Source of the DNA: Limnomonas spitsbergensis
Lineage: Eukaryota; Chlorophyta; Chlorophyceae; Chlamydomonadales
Assembly (NCBI GenBank): GCA_037349105.1
Contig: JAYJMM010000111.1
Span: 1,674,001 to 1,738,000 of the forward strand
Length of the DNA stretch: 64,000 nucleotides
Direction of reading: 5' to 3'
Positions 21,470 to 32,300 of this stretch are shown here, piece after piece; position 1 is the first letter of the stretch; every line of letters begins with the position of its first letter. Under the pieces are notes generated by a model, which did no database searches, was not told the DNA's origin, and worked only from the letters and a program-made list of their open reading frames with translations. A program made the position numbers and the translations under genes.

Positions 21470-21945
21470 CTATCTCACCTGAGCAAGACCCTCCATATTT
21501 GTTGGTTGGGGCAATGCAGGCGCGCTAAGTGGCAGCTGCTGCTGGTGCTGCAATTTCTGCTGCTGTCGCTCGTGCTGCTGCTGCTGTTGCAACTGATGAA
21601 TTTCCGGAGCGGACTTAGACACCACATGCAGCTCTTGCTGCTGCTGTAGTTGCTGCTGCTTTTCCAGCGCCAAATTTGATACAACCTGCTGCTGTCGCAC
21701 GTGCTGCTGCTGTTGCTGCTGTTGCAACTGATGTTTTTCCTGGGCCGACTTTGACACCACACGTTGCTGCTGTTGTTGCTGCCTTTCTGGAGCTGAGTTT
21801 GACACCACCTGCTGCTGTTGCCGTGGCACAAGCGCATGCTGCTGTGCCATATCCTGTTGCTGCTGTTGCACATGCTGCTGTTGCTGCTCCTGGGCCATCT
21901 TGGACGCCGCTTGCCGCATCCTTAACTGAGACAATGTGATGACAG
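21470..21945 (-). repeat. CAG-rich block; minus frame encodes a Gln-rich peptide with regular spacers
   Basis: A 164-codon minus frame (21964-21470) reads as runs of Gln broken by a spacer close to VVSNSAPE, repeated about five times (VVSNSAPE, VVSKSAQE, VVSNLALE, VVSKSAPE). The CTG-rich plus strand is open in several frames too. It may be a translated repeat exon or just a compound microsatellite. No domain is visible. Confidence 0.75.
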
Positions 21946-22565
21946 ATGTGCCAGCAGCTGTCACCTGAACAAGTGATGGGGGCAGGGATATCTTTTTGCC
22001 GGTGAAAACACGTGCCTTCCTTTTTAAATGTAGGGTGCAGGAAGCTGATCTGCATCCCAGTAGCTATTACCTAGCAGTGGTCCCATCGGCCATCACCTGA
22101 AAGAGTGATGGGGTCTGGGATATATGTCGGTGAAAACATTTGCTTCATAGTTTAGGTGTAGGGTGCAGGGTGATGAGCCATATCCCAGCAGCCGTCACCT
22201 GAAGGAGTGACCGGGGAAGGAATCCTGTCGGTGAAAACATGTGCTTTGCAGTTTAAGAGTATAGGGTGTGTGAAGAAAAATGAAATCCCAGCGGCCGTCA
22301 CCTAGCAGTGGTCCCATCAGCCGTCGCCTGAAAGAGTGACTGGGGTATGATATGTGTCGGTGAAAACATGTGCTTCCCATTTTACGTGTAGGGTGCAGAC
22401 ATCCCAGAAGTAAAAACCTTGCAGTGGTCCCAGCAGCTGTCACCTGAAGGAGTGACCAGGGCAGGATATCTGCCCCGGTGAAAATATCTGCTTCACAGTT
22501 TAGGGGTGTGGGTTGCGGGTTGATCAAGGACATACCCCAGGATTCCTAGCAACCGTCTCCTAGCA
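21945..22565 (+). repeat. Tandem repeat of about 110-135 bp, five copies
   Basis: Each unit contains a GTCACCTGAAGGAGTGAC-like segment, GTCGGTGAAAACATGTGCTT and a TTTAGGTGTAGGGTGCAG-like segment, with CCTAGCAGTGGTCCCA in some. It directly follows the CAG-rich block, and the first unit overlaps its end. No gene is assigned. Confidence 0.85.
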
Positions 22566-22985
22566 GAGTGGGAGGGAGGAACTGCATGATGGCGAACATT
22601 CTGTGATTAAAAAAAATGTACGGCGCAATGAGATTCCACTGAGCATATGGGGCATTCCGCCCCATGTGCTCTAAGATGTCCAAGGGTTTAGGGTTGTGCG
22701 TAGAGCTGTGCAAATGCTCGAGGAGGGGAATATGGGTCAATCACCCAGCCGTCTGATTCCCGATCACACCGCCCCGCTGATCCTGCTGTGTGGCGTTTTC
22801 AGGTTACAACAGGGTTTTGGTTCTTGCCGCTGGTTTCCCCGTCAACCCCCAAAGACTTAACACTTTCAACCTAGATTTGCCCCACATTAGCCCTAAGCAA
22901 TCCACTCCATATACCCGAATTGAGCGCCGGCCCAGCGCGCTCAAGAGTCCTGTCACACCACGCCAGTGAGGCTTCTTTTTCGGCG
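22565..22985. other. No gene seen
   Basis: Short frames only. The stretch lies between the 115-bp repeats and a copy of the dispersed repeat family. Confidence 0.35.
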
Positions 22986-23165
22986 ACCCCCACACACTCA
23001 ATCTTTGGCTGGCCGCCCCGCGGCCGCCGAAAGCTCGCTTGAGACCAAACTTGGACCGGCCCATGATTCCGGTGGCCAAAGCAGTAGTGCGCTGACCACA
23101 AATGGGGCCTCCGTCCTGAGGCTGGAGTGTAGCTGACTTGTAGCTGAGACACGAAAAAAAGAAAC
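22985..23165 (+). repeat. Dispersed repeat family, copy at 23.0 kb
   Basis: This copy has GGCCGCCCCGCGGCCGCCGA, GAGACCAAACTTGGACCGGC, GGTGGCCAAAGCAG, ATGGGGC, CTGAGGCTGGAGTGTAGCTG and an A-rich end. Related copies are at 15190-15345 (inverted), 21205-21330 (partial), 33085-33235 and 34655-34770 (partial). It could be a SINE, a MITE or a LINE 3' tail. Confidence 0.7.
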
Positions 23166-23429
23166 ACTGCACCCCAGCACCTAACCTGCGCACACCGGAT
23201 GCCCCCCCCAAGCCCTCACCGTCGGTCGCCAGCTGTCCGTCGCCCGTGTCGATGGGCTGCGCTCTCCTGCGGGCTGACGGAGCAGCTGTAGGCCGACTGG
23301 CTTGCCAGCAATGCTGTCCACGCCCATGCCATCCACCGACCGTGACAGCTGGCGGCAGACGGCCTGCCTCATGACCGAAGGCATGGCCTGCGCATCATCA
23401 TGCACACAGTGCTCGATGCCTGGCTATAC

Positions 23430-23605
23430 ATTTATGTATGAACACCTATGTACCGGTACTGCATTAAGTATTAACACTAAGTATGAACACCTATGTACCG
23501 GTAGTACCTGAAGTATTTACACCTGAGTATGAACACGTAAGTATTTACACCTAAGTACCGGAAATACCTTAAGTATTAACACCTAAGTATTACCTTCAGT
23601 ATCAG
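23430..23605 (+). repeat. Minisatellite based on ACCTAAGTATTAAC and ACCTATGTACCGGTA
   Basis: Short variants of GTATGAACACCTATGTACCGG and AAGTATTTACACCTAAGTA alternate through the block. Confidence 0.8.
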
Positions 23606-24630
23606 CTCCTGCTGTACAATTGCCGATCGGTCCGTGCTCCAGCCCGAGGGCAGCGGTGCCGCGGCGGCGGCCCAAGAGCAGCCCACTGGGTCCAGATCAG
23701 GGCCGGCTGGCAGGCAGGAGACCGGCGGGGGCGCCGGCAGGAGCAGTGCAGGGGCGCTGGCAGCGGCGGCGGCGGCAGCCGCGATCATGCGAGGGCTGGC
23801 GGACTGCATCACCAGCGGCCTACGACAGGGGTCCAGTGCAGGGGGTTGGATTTAAATTAAATATTGATGCCATACGGCACAGACTGGTACTCTTAATGGT
23901 ACTTACACTCATGGCGGCGTCATAAACGAATGAATTTCGGTATCATGGTAAGACCTGAGGTACACAGCCAATTACAGCCAATTACAGGTTCAGGATGACC
24001 CAAGGTACCAAGACCCAAGGTACCAAGACCCAAGGTAAAGCCAATTACAGCCAATCAAAGGTTCAGGATGACCCCCTGGTCCGAACTCTTGACAAACCAG
24101 TGTAACAAGCTCGGGTCTTCCATCTAGGATACCTTCAGTTCTTCCCTGGATCAAAATGTGGCCCTTACGGTAGATTCGAAGGGCCTTCCCTGAGAATTGA
24201 TGTTGTCTAGGGATGAGAGATTCAGTAAATACGACTTACCGTAATGTCAACGCCAGTTTCAATCGAAAATTTAGAGTGTGTGTCCATATTTTGACCCGGG
24301 GGAGAAAAATATAAACAATTATTTCATACCCGAGGGAAGGCAATTCAAATTTACGGTAAGACTCAGGTGCGCACGTGCCTACATAAGAAAAAAATAAGAA
24401 AAGAATAAGGCGAGACAATTGACAAGGCAGGGCATACGGAGGCATGGATAAATGGCGTACGGTAATGAACAGCCGTGGGGTATATTTTAATGGGTTGTAC
24501 CTGTATTGTACCATCATCTGGCATTTTAATCTAGCAAACAATGGTGCCTGAATAAGAATATGACGAGACATACGGAGGCATGGATAAGTGGCGTGGGTTA
24601 AATAAGACAGCTGTGGAGTGCATAGCAAGG
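23605..24630. other. Mostly no gene; one Ala/Gly-rich open stretch at 23.6-23.85 kb
   Basis: GC-rich sequence at 23600-23855 is open on both strands (Ala-rich on either), with no domain. The rest is AT-richer. AGCCAATTACAG and CAAGGTACCAAGACC are repeated near 23960-24060. Confidence 0.3.
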
Positions 24631-26330
24631 AAGCTGCCCCCCTGTCTCAGGGGACCTACCTGGAAGCTGCCCCTTGTGTCATGGGACCTACCTGTAATCT
24701 GCCCCCCTGTCCTAGGGGACCTACCTGGAACCTGCCCCCCTGTCCTAGGGGACCTACCTGTAATCTACCCCCCTGTCCTAGGGGACCTACCTAGAACCTG
24801 CCCCCCTGTCCTAGGGGACCTACCTGTAATCTGCCCCCCTGTCCTATGGGACCTACCTGTAATCTGCCCCCCTGTCCTAGGGGACCTACCTGGAACCTGC
24901 CCCCCTGTCCTAGGGGACCTACCTGTAATCTGCCCCCCTGTCCTAGGGGACCTACCTGTAATCTGCCCCCTTGTCCTAGGGGACCTACCTGTAATCTGCC
25001 CCCCTGTCCTAGGGGACCTACCTGTAATCTCCCCCCTTGTCCTAGGGGACCTACCTGTAATCTGCCCCCTTGTCCTAGGGGACCTACCTGTAATCTGCCC
25101 CCTGTCCTAGGGGGCCTACCTGTAATCTGACCCCTGTCTTAGGGAACCTACCTGTAATCTGCCCCCCTGTCCTAGGGGACCTACCTGTAATCTGCCCCCC
25201 TGTCATAGGGGACCTACTTGTAATCTGCCCCCCTGTCCCAGGGAACCTACCTGGAACCTGCCCCCTATCCCAGGGAACCTACCTGGAACGTGCCCCCTAT
25301 CCCAGGGAACCTACCTGGAACGTGCCTCCTATCCCAGGGAACCTACCTGGAACCTGTCCCCTATCCCAGGGAACCTACCTGGAACCTGCCCCCTATCCCA
25401 GGGAACCTACCTGGAACCTGCCCTCTATTCCAGGGAACCTACCTGGAACCTGCCCCCCTATCCCAGGGAACCTACATGGAACCTGCCCTCCTATCCCAGG
25501 GAACCTACCTGGAACTTGCCCCCTATCCCAGGGAACCTACCTGGAACCTGCCCCCTTGTCCCAGGGAACCTACCTGGAACCTGTCCCCTATCCCAAGGAA
25601 CTTACCTGGAACCTGCCCCCCTATCCCAGGGAACCTACCTGGAACCTGCCCCCTATCCCAGGGAACCTACCTGGAACGTGCCCCCTATCCAAGGGAACCT
25701 ACCTGGAACCTGCCCCATATCCTAGGGAACCTACTTGGAACCTGCCCCCATATCCCAGGGAACCTACCTGGAACCTGCCCCCTATCCTAGGGAACCAACT
25801 TGGAACCTGCCCCCATATCCCAGGGAACCTACCTGGAACCTGCACCCTTGTCCCAGGGAACCTACCTGGAACCTGCCCCCTTGTCCCAGGGAACCTACCT
25901 GGAACCTGCCCCCCTATCCCAGGGAACCTACCTGGAACGTGCCCCCTATCCCAGGGAACCTACCTGGAACCTGCCTCCTATCCCAGGGAACCTACCTGGA
26001 ACCTGTCCCTTATCCCAGGGAACCTACCTGGAACCTGCCCTTATCCCAGGGAACCTACCTGGAACCTGCCCCCCTGTCCCAGGGAACCTACATGGAACCT
26101 GCCCCCCTATCCCAGGGAACCTACCTGGAACCTGCCCCCTATCCCAGGGAACCTACCTGGAACCTGCCCCCAATCCCAGGGAACCTACCTGGAACCTGCC
26201 CCTATCCCAGGGAACCTACCTTGAACCTGCCCCCTATTCCAGGGAACTTACCTGGAACCTGCCCCCCTATCCCAGGGAACCTACCTGGAACCTGCCCCCA
26301 ATCCCAGGGAACCTACCTGGAACCTGCCCC
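24630..26330 (+). repeat. Large 32/33-bp satellite, about 50 copies in two blocks
   Basis: From about 24630 to 25235 the monomer is of the type GGGGACCTACCTGTAATCTG followed by CCCCCCTGTCCTA. From about 25235 to 26330 it is GGGAACCTACCTGGAACCTG followed by CCCCCTATCCCA. Unit length alternates between 31 and 33 bp with the length of the C run, so no frame is kept. The long open frames (Pro-Gly-Asn-Leu and Pro-Arg-Glu-Pro repeats) are side effects. Confidence 0.95.
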
Positions 26331-27110
26331 ATGTTGCACTTCGAACCGTCTCCTGGCTATCAGGGCGCTGTAGATGCCGCTGTACTCCGCATTGTCAGTC
26401 TGCATATACAGTCACAAATATCCCTTATTTAAAAGACCGGTACCGTAAATATTTTTTAGTTTTACCGTTTTGTACATCCTTACAGAAGATTTGATGTATA
26501 TTTTCTTGGGTATGAATCACATAGCTCTTCCACGCCGCCCTCAAAGCAGAATTGAGAACAGCATTTTTTTATTTCCGACTGAAACCTGTCAAGGACGATC
26601 GAAAATCAGTCTAGTTCCTAGAGGGTGCGAATCACTGTTTTATGTGATATTGCGTCAATTAAAGTGCAAATGGATGGCAACTGTATATTTCTATTTGCTT
26701 TGCCTTCCCTCACAATTAATGTTGTTTAGGGTTGAGGGATCCATGAATTTACTAATGATCGATTGTTGACACCAGTTTTTAGTCAGAAATTATGAGTTTT
26801 GGTCGACAAGTTACCCCAAGGGCAGCATTAAATGAAATCGCATTTTCATACCCGAGATAAGGCAAATCAAATCTACGGTAACGGCAAAACACTGTCACAA
26901 ATATCAAAATAAATATCGCTGGTCGCTGGTTGCTTCGACATCGGTTCACTGAATTTTGCAACAGTCTGATCAAGTTGTCCAGCGTTACACTAAAAGTGAC
27001 GCAGATGGGCACTACCTAGTAAGACTCCTTAGTCCAGGTCAGTGGGCCTCCTCCTCTTGAGCCCCAGTTTGGCACCCCACATCCAACCCCTGTTGCCGGC
27101 GGGGTGCAAG
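26330..27110. other. No gene seen
   Basis: AT-rich intergenic sequence with only short frames. A CCCGAG-AAGGCAA-TCAAAT-TACGGTAA stretch near 26850-26880 recurs near 24300-24355, so a diverged dispersed repeat is likely. Confidence 0.35.
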
Positions 27111-27430
27111 GGGTACGTATCCTCCTCCTCCTCCTCCTCATCCTCCACCGCCTTCTCTTCATCCTCCCCCTGTTTGTCATCAAAACAGCACCCGGCAATC
27201 GCTAACTCGTTGGTAGATTGGCACCTCGAACACACGTGTGACATATCTGATGTCAGCGGGCAAAGCGGAGGCCTGCCCATCCCCCCCCAGAAGGTGTGTG
27301 TGTGGGGGGGGGGGGGCAGCAGAAGGTGTGTGTGCGGAGGGGAGGGGGGGAGGGCAGCATAAGGTGTGTGGGGGGGGGGGGGCAGCAGGAGGTGTGTGTG
27401 TGGGGGGGGGGCAGCGGTAGGGGGCGGTGG
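27110..27430 (+). repeat. TCC run and G-tract/GT microsatellites
   Basis: (TCC)n lies at about 27119-27145. G runs of 8-14 bases alternate with AGGTGTGTGTG and GCAGCA between 27285 and 27420. The His/Pro-rich frames on the minus strand come from this. Confidence 0.9.
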
Positions 27431-27932
27431 CAGGGGGCGCCAAGCCAAACAACCGCCAACCGTTATGTTGTTCACACGTTGAGGAAGAAAGAAAGAAAGC
27501 TACACCCCGTGGGGGGCATGAGAGTTCAGGAAACAGCGCAGCCTGGGCCGAATCCACATCCGCGCCGTTACCGTTCAGGTGATACAAAGTACACTCGGCC
27601 ATGCAATGGCTGGGAACGGCGAAAACCTGAATTGCGTGACGCCGCCGTTGGCTGCGGGGTCTGCCGCTGTCAAGTAGCATGCAGCACACATCTTGGCCTT
27701 GGCAGTGTGCGAGCAGTCAACTGGTTTACTGGTTTGTGTCGTTGCTAGGCCATTTACGGGACTGCTGTAACATAACTGACTTCATGGTGACAAGCTGCAC
27801 AGGCTGTTCAAGGCCTGGTCCGAGGCAATGTCGCTGAAACAAGCGCACCGCGTCGGCGAATCAAAACCACCGGCCGATCAAAACTTCAAAACAAAACAAA
27901 AACTAGAATGTGTCATATCCCCCCCCCCCTCT

Positions 27933-28337
27933 TCAATCAGCACAATCAGTACAATCAGTACACACCAGCTTGGCCAGGTCGTCCTTTCCGTGCAGCAGCG
28001 GCAGCGGCGACTCCTCAAAGCACAGCTTCCTGCCGCCGCCACCACCACTCCTGCCGGGGTTGTAGCGTGGCGGACAGCTCGTGTGCAGCGGCTGCCCGCC
28101 CAGTTGCAAGAACACGCTGAGCGCCCGGGCGTCCGCGTCCGGCACCGAGCTGGCAGCTGCAGCGGCAGGGAGCAAGCTAGAGCTGTTTCCTGCGGACCGG
28201 CACACCTCGGGAGAGGCCTGCAGGAGCACCCTGCCACCGGAGCGGTGCGGTACTGCCAACGATGAGCTGAGCGGTACCGCTGGTGAGCTGTACGGTACTG
28301 CCAAAGACGAGGTGTGTGAGCTTGGCGCCGTTTCCAT
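27933..28337 (-). CDS. Open frame, possible exon, product unknown
   Basis: A 134-codon minus frame is rich in Ser, Ala and Leu and has a Gly-rich stretch, without a recognised domain. Neighbouring simple repeats and open frames on the other strand make this call weak. It may belong with the frame at 28724-29377 to one spliced gene. Confidence 0.15.
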   Translation of the reverse strand: METAPSSHTSSLAVPYSSPAVPLSSSLAVPHRSGGRVLLQASPEVCRSAGNSSSLLPAAAAASSVPDADARALSVFLQLGGQPLHTSCPPRYNPGRSGGGGGRKLCFEESPLPLLHGKDDLAKLVCTDCTDCAD

Positions 28338-28384
28338 CCCTTCTGTTGCCAGGGGCGTCTCCTCGACTACCTGCCGTGGGGCGG

Positions 28385-28675
28385 GCGGGTACGCAGGCAG
28401 GCAGGCAAAAGTCGAATTGAAAGCTGGCAGGCAGGCAGGCGGGCAGGCAGGAAGGCAAAGCTTAAGTTGAAACAGGCAGGCAGGTAGGCAGGCACATAAG
28501 AGGGAAAGGCAGGCAGGCAGGCAGCTTCAGAGAGAGGCAGTCAGGAAGGCAGACAAAGGGAAAGAAAAAGGCAGGCATGCGGGTAGGCAAAGTTGAAAGC
28601 AGGCATGTTAAAATGAAGGTAGAGGCAGGCAATGGCAAAGACAAAGACCGGCAGGCAGGCAGGCTAAGGCCCACT
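28385..28675 (+). repeat. GGCA/GCAG tetranucleotide-based microsatellite
   Basis: Runs of GCAGGCAGGCAGG are interleaved with AAAGTTGAAA-like spacers across about 290 bp. Confidence 0.9.
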
Positions 28676-28723
28676 GTGAAGGCCTACCCTCAAATCATGC
28701 CCTGATCTACACAAACTAGCATC

Positions 28724-29388
28724 TCATGTGCAGCTTACCGCCGGGACTCGGGTTGAGCAGTCAGCACCTGCTGCTGCCTCTGCTGCTGCTGCTACTGCTG
28801 CTGCTGGGATGGGAGGAGGTGCTGCTGCTGCTGTACCTGCTGCTGCTTTGTCAGCATCAGTATCCGCGAGGCCGACGATGCACCGCACCATGTGAGTACT
28901 GCTTTGACTGGGACCAGGAGCAGACGGTGGGCAGCTGCCGTCCTCTCTAATCTGCCTCATCTCTTCAGTTACATTGGCAGCAGCAGCAGGAGCAGGAGCA
29001 GCAGCAGCAGCAGCAGTAACAGGAGCAGCAGCGGCAGGAGTAGCAGAAGTAACTGGAGCAGCAGCGGCAGGAGCAGGAGCAGGAGCAGCAATGTAAGCAT
29101 GAGAAGCTGCATAGGCACGCTGTTCACTTGCAAGAGACGCCTCGCCGCTGTCCTTGCGGCAGTTGCCGAGCGCGGCGCTTTGCGAGGCGGGGCACTCGAG
29201 CGACGAGCGGCCCGCATAGCCTTCGGGATCAAACAGGTCGGTCGATGCATCAGGCTTGCCGAAGCAGGCGGGCCGACAGCCGAATGGTCCCTCCAGGCAG
29301 CAGTCCTTCTTGCAGGAGAAAACGCGGGCGACACGCTTCCATATGCCCAGCTGGTGTATCGACTGCGGAGGCTCCATGGGGCTCTACC
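28724..29388 (-). CDS. Possible exon: Cys-containing N-terminal part, Ala/Pro-rich repeats behind it
   Basis: The minus frame starts at an ATG at 29377. The first 90 residues are non-repetitive, with several Cys (VFSCKKDCCLEG, FGCRPACFG, LECPAS), which is what one expects of real coding sequence here. The remainder is Ala/Pro/Val-rich and comes from CAG/CTG runs (28770-29095). An acceptor-like CCCTACCCAG lies just upstream of the ATG, inside a stretch with telomere-like TTTAGGG at 29394-29425. No family was recognised, and gene borders are unknown. Confidence 0.3.
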
Positions 29389-29389
29389 T

Positions 29390-32300
29390 GGGTAGGGTTT
29401 GGGGTTTAGGGTTCAGGGTTCAGGTGATGGGGATCTAGTAGGAGCGGACACGGTGGATCAGGTCAGCATTGCTGGTAGGGCGTGATCCCCACGTAGGCAT
29501 GTTTTAAACGAATTGTAGCTGAGTTCTTCTATAACCATAGCCGGTTTTGTAGCCGAGCAAACAGTTGGTCAGAACCTCATGGTAGGATCTGCTTGTTAGT
29601 TGATGCACGATCTGTAAAAGGCTCATGCTGCGTCGGCGGCAGCGTCTACGGATCCACTGAAAGGGACTTCAGTTGCTGCTGTTTCCGCAATCCTGCAGGG
29701 TACTTTTGCCCAGCGTGCCCAGCGTGCCGTCCCTGCCAAGACGCCAACCATCTGCCACCCATCTGCTGCTGTTCCCTGCCCTGTCTTCATTTGCTGCTGA
29801 GTCCCGCAATGTAAATAAGCCCCATCAGCAGAGAAAGGCAGGCAATGCTGTCCCCCTTCAGCCCTACGCATGCAGCATCATGCACCCCTCCTTGTTGTTA
29901 CAGCATTTACGCATCCCTTGGTCAGGTGCTGCCTGACCTGTACGACCTCACCTCAACCCATTCTTCTACCTAGCAAGAGAGCATGCAATCCATGCATGAG
30001 AATTGAGATCTGGCACATTTTCCCTTCATTGCTTGGATCCAGGATTGCTGCTGGTTTGAAATTTAGCCCGAAATGACTGATTCATCTCAGTTTTCGCCAC
30101 CCCATGGATGCTTCGCTTGGTCAATCGCCAATGTGATCGACGCTGTCCATCATGCCTACCGAAAAAGTGTTGGGAGGAAAGAAGACGAAACCTGGCTATT
30201 TACACGCCAGACGTGCAGCAGCAGCTCGTGATATTCAGGCCATGTAGCGCTGTCGTGAACTGCAATCGTTAAAGCATGCGAAGATATGTGGTTGATTGGA
30301 TAGGCGAGGGCGCTGTGCATGCTTAAGGGTGGTCAACGCGGTGAGAGTGATGAGGCAGATAGAACTCGTGATTGTGTCCATGCATACATGCGAGCAGGGA
30401 CATGCGACTTAATGAGGTCAGTGCAGTAAATGACGGCCTACCAAGCAAGGATGGGTCACAACTTGGTGATGGCCCTCCGTAAACCTCTCATCGATTGCCG
30501 ATACCGATAATCCTTGGACCCGATTATTGTGCGCATGCGCGGATGGCCTCGGTTGCTGCTTCTGCTGCTCTTAATGCCCCACTGCCCCGAACAAGGCAAG
30601 CCGCTTCGAGATGTCTCTCTGCAGAGACAAGTTGCCGGAAACGAAAGCGTGTGGGAAAATAATTTGGTTCCGGCTGTCGGAGTGCCAGACTGTGTCGAAT
30701 AGGGTGCAGGCCGCTGTAATTCTTGCAGTGCTGACGGCAAAAATTGCCTATAATTGTTAAGCGACCACGTCCGTAACAGAGCTTGTCTTGGTCACAATCA
30801 CTGGTCACAATCACACTGGCCCCACCCTGGACTGCTCGGGCTCAGCTGTTGGGTGCTGACTAGGCAGAGAGCAGACCGAGCTCGTCAGTTGGCCACGTCG
30901 ATTTGAGTACGTCATCAGTTAATTTTGGCTTTTAAATCGACTGTTTGCTTGCCCAGGGGTGGGATTCCATCCACCGGTATAGGGGGGCAAGTAGAGGGGG
31001 GTAGGCTTGTCGGGGCTAATGTCTGCGCAAGCAATGACTGCGCAACAGCTTAAGTCATAAGAACTGAAGTAAGTGCAACCCCCTTTCATTAAAGAACCCC
31101 CTAAGAAAGAAATAGAGGCTGCAAGAGACAAAGCAGCCACTTAGAAGGCAACAGAAGTGTGAAAACACAACACTTCACAGACAACCAGAGCACAAAAGTG
31201 TGACTGCAACAGCAGTTTCGTACACAGAGTTCAACAGCAGAGATCCTTAGTTAAAGAGCTGATAGTCCAATAGTACGCACGGTGCACTAATTGCATTGTC
31301 AGGCACCAGATTGAGGAGATGGCTACACCGCTGCATCAGTGCATCCCCCAAGCCCAATGCTGTCGATTTACATCACAAAATAATAAAATATGACACATCA
31401 TGCCACTCCACCCTCGCATTCCAAAAAATGTCGTGGAGGCGGGGCAGCTCTGCAAGCACAGCTACTGTCATCATGCGGCCCATTCCTGAACCAAAGAAAC
31501 CAGTTTATAGTAGGCATTTGCGATAAGCTATGGATGATAAGCTGTAAATGAAAACATGTGGTCTTTGTGTCAAAAAACGAAATATAACTTCACAGGCAAC
31601 GCATCGTTTCCTATCGAAACCACAGGGAGACATGGAGTCAGCCCACACTGGACAGCAGCTGACGGACAGAGGCAGATGTGATGAGATATGCCATCACCAA
31701 CGAGGAATTCAGAAGATGTCGGGTAAGGAGGTCACTGTGAAGTAAAGGAGCTCAAGGCAAAGGTGCTCAAGGCGCACTTGTACGAGCTTAAGCTAGATGC
31801 TTTTCTCCTGCTTCTGCTGGGACATTTTGGTGTCTCACATGTTCTTCATACCAACGAAGAAGAGATAACAACTCACTAAAGCGGCAAGGCCATCCTTTCG
31901 AGATCACTGCCGTGCCAGGTGCCACACAAGATTCCAGGACCTACACAGATGCCATGATCGATCACATCGCGCACAGTATTCCAAGCTCATAAGTGTGTTT
32001 TTCCCACTCATTACCAAAATATCTGCAAACTACACTCTCCCCACGCATGCCCAAGCAACCATCTCTGCGCATCGCGCAAGGCAATTGCCAGAACTATGAC
32101 ACCCTCCTAAGTTCCCGATGCCTCCAGCTTGGAGGCAGCGCATGCTTTCGCCTCTCGGAGCAAGCCGAGACTCCAATCCGGGCTTTCACCATCTATTGAC
32201 AGTGTGAGAAATTTCCAGATGAAATTACCCCTGTGATCCCTGAACATAGTTGTAAGAGCATCTGTAACTGGATCTGCCCCAAAGCTGTTTGTGGGCTGCA

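Noticed and set aside
24580..26432. Long Pro/Gly/Leu-rich reading frames up to 300 codons
   Set aside because: They run through a 32/33-bp satellite in all three frames. Unit length is not kept at a multiple of three.
27029..27689. His/Pro/Thr-rich minus frames as a protein
   Set aside because: They derive from GT and G-run microsatellites.
29394..29425. Telomere
   Set aside because: It is a single TTTAGGG-like unit with TTCAGGG variants, far from a sequence end; at most an interstitial trace.
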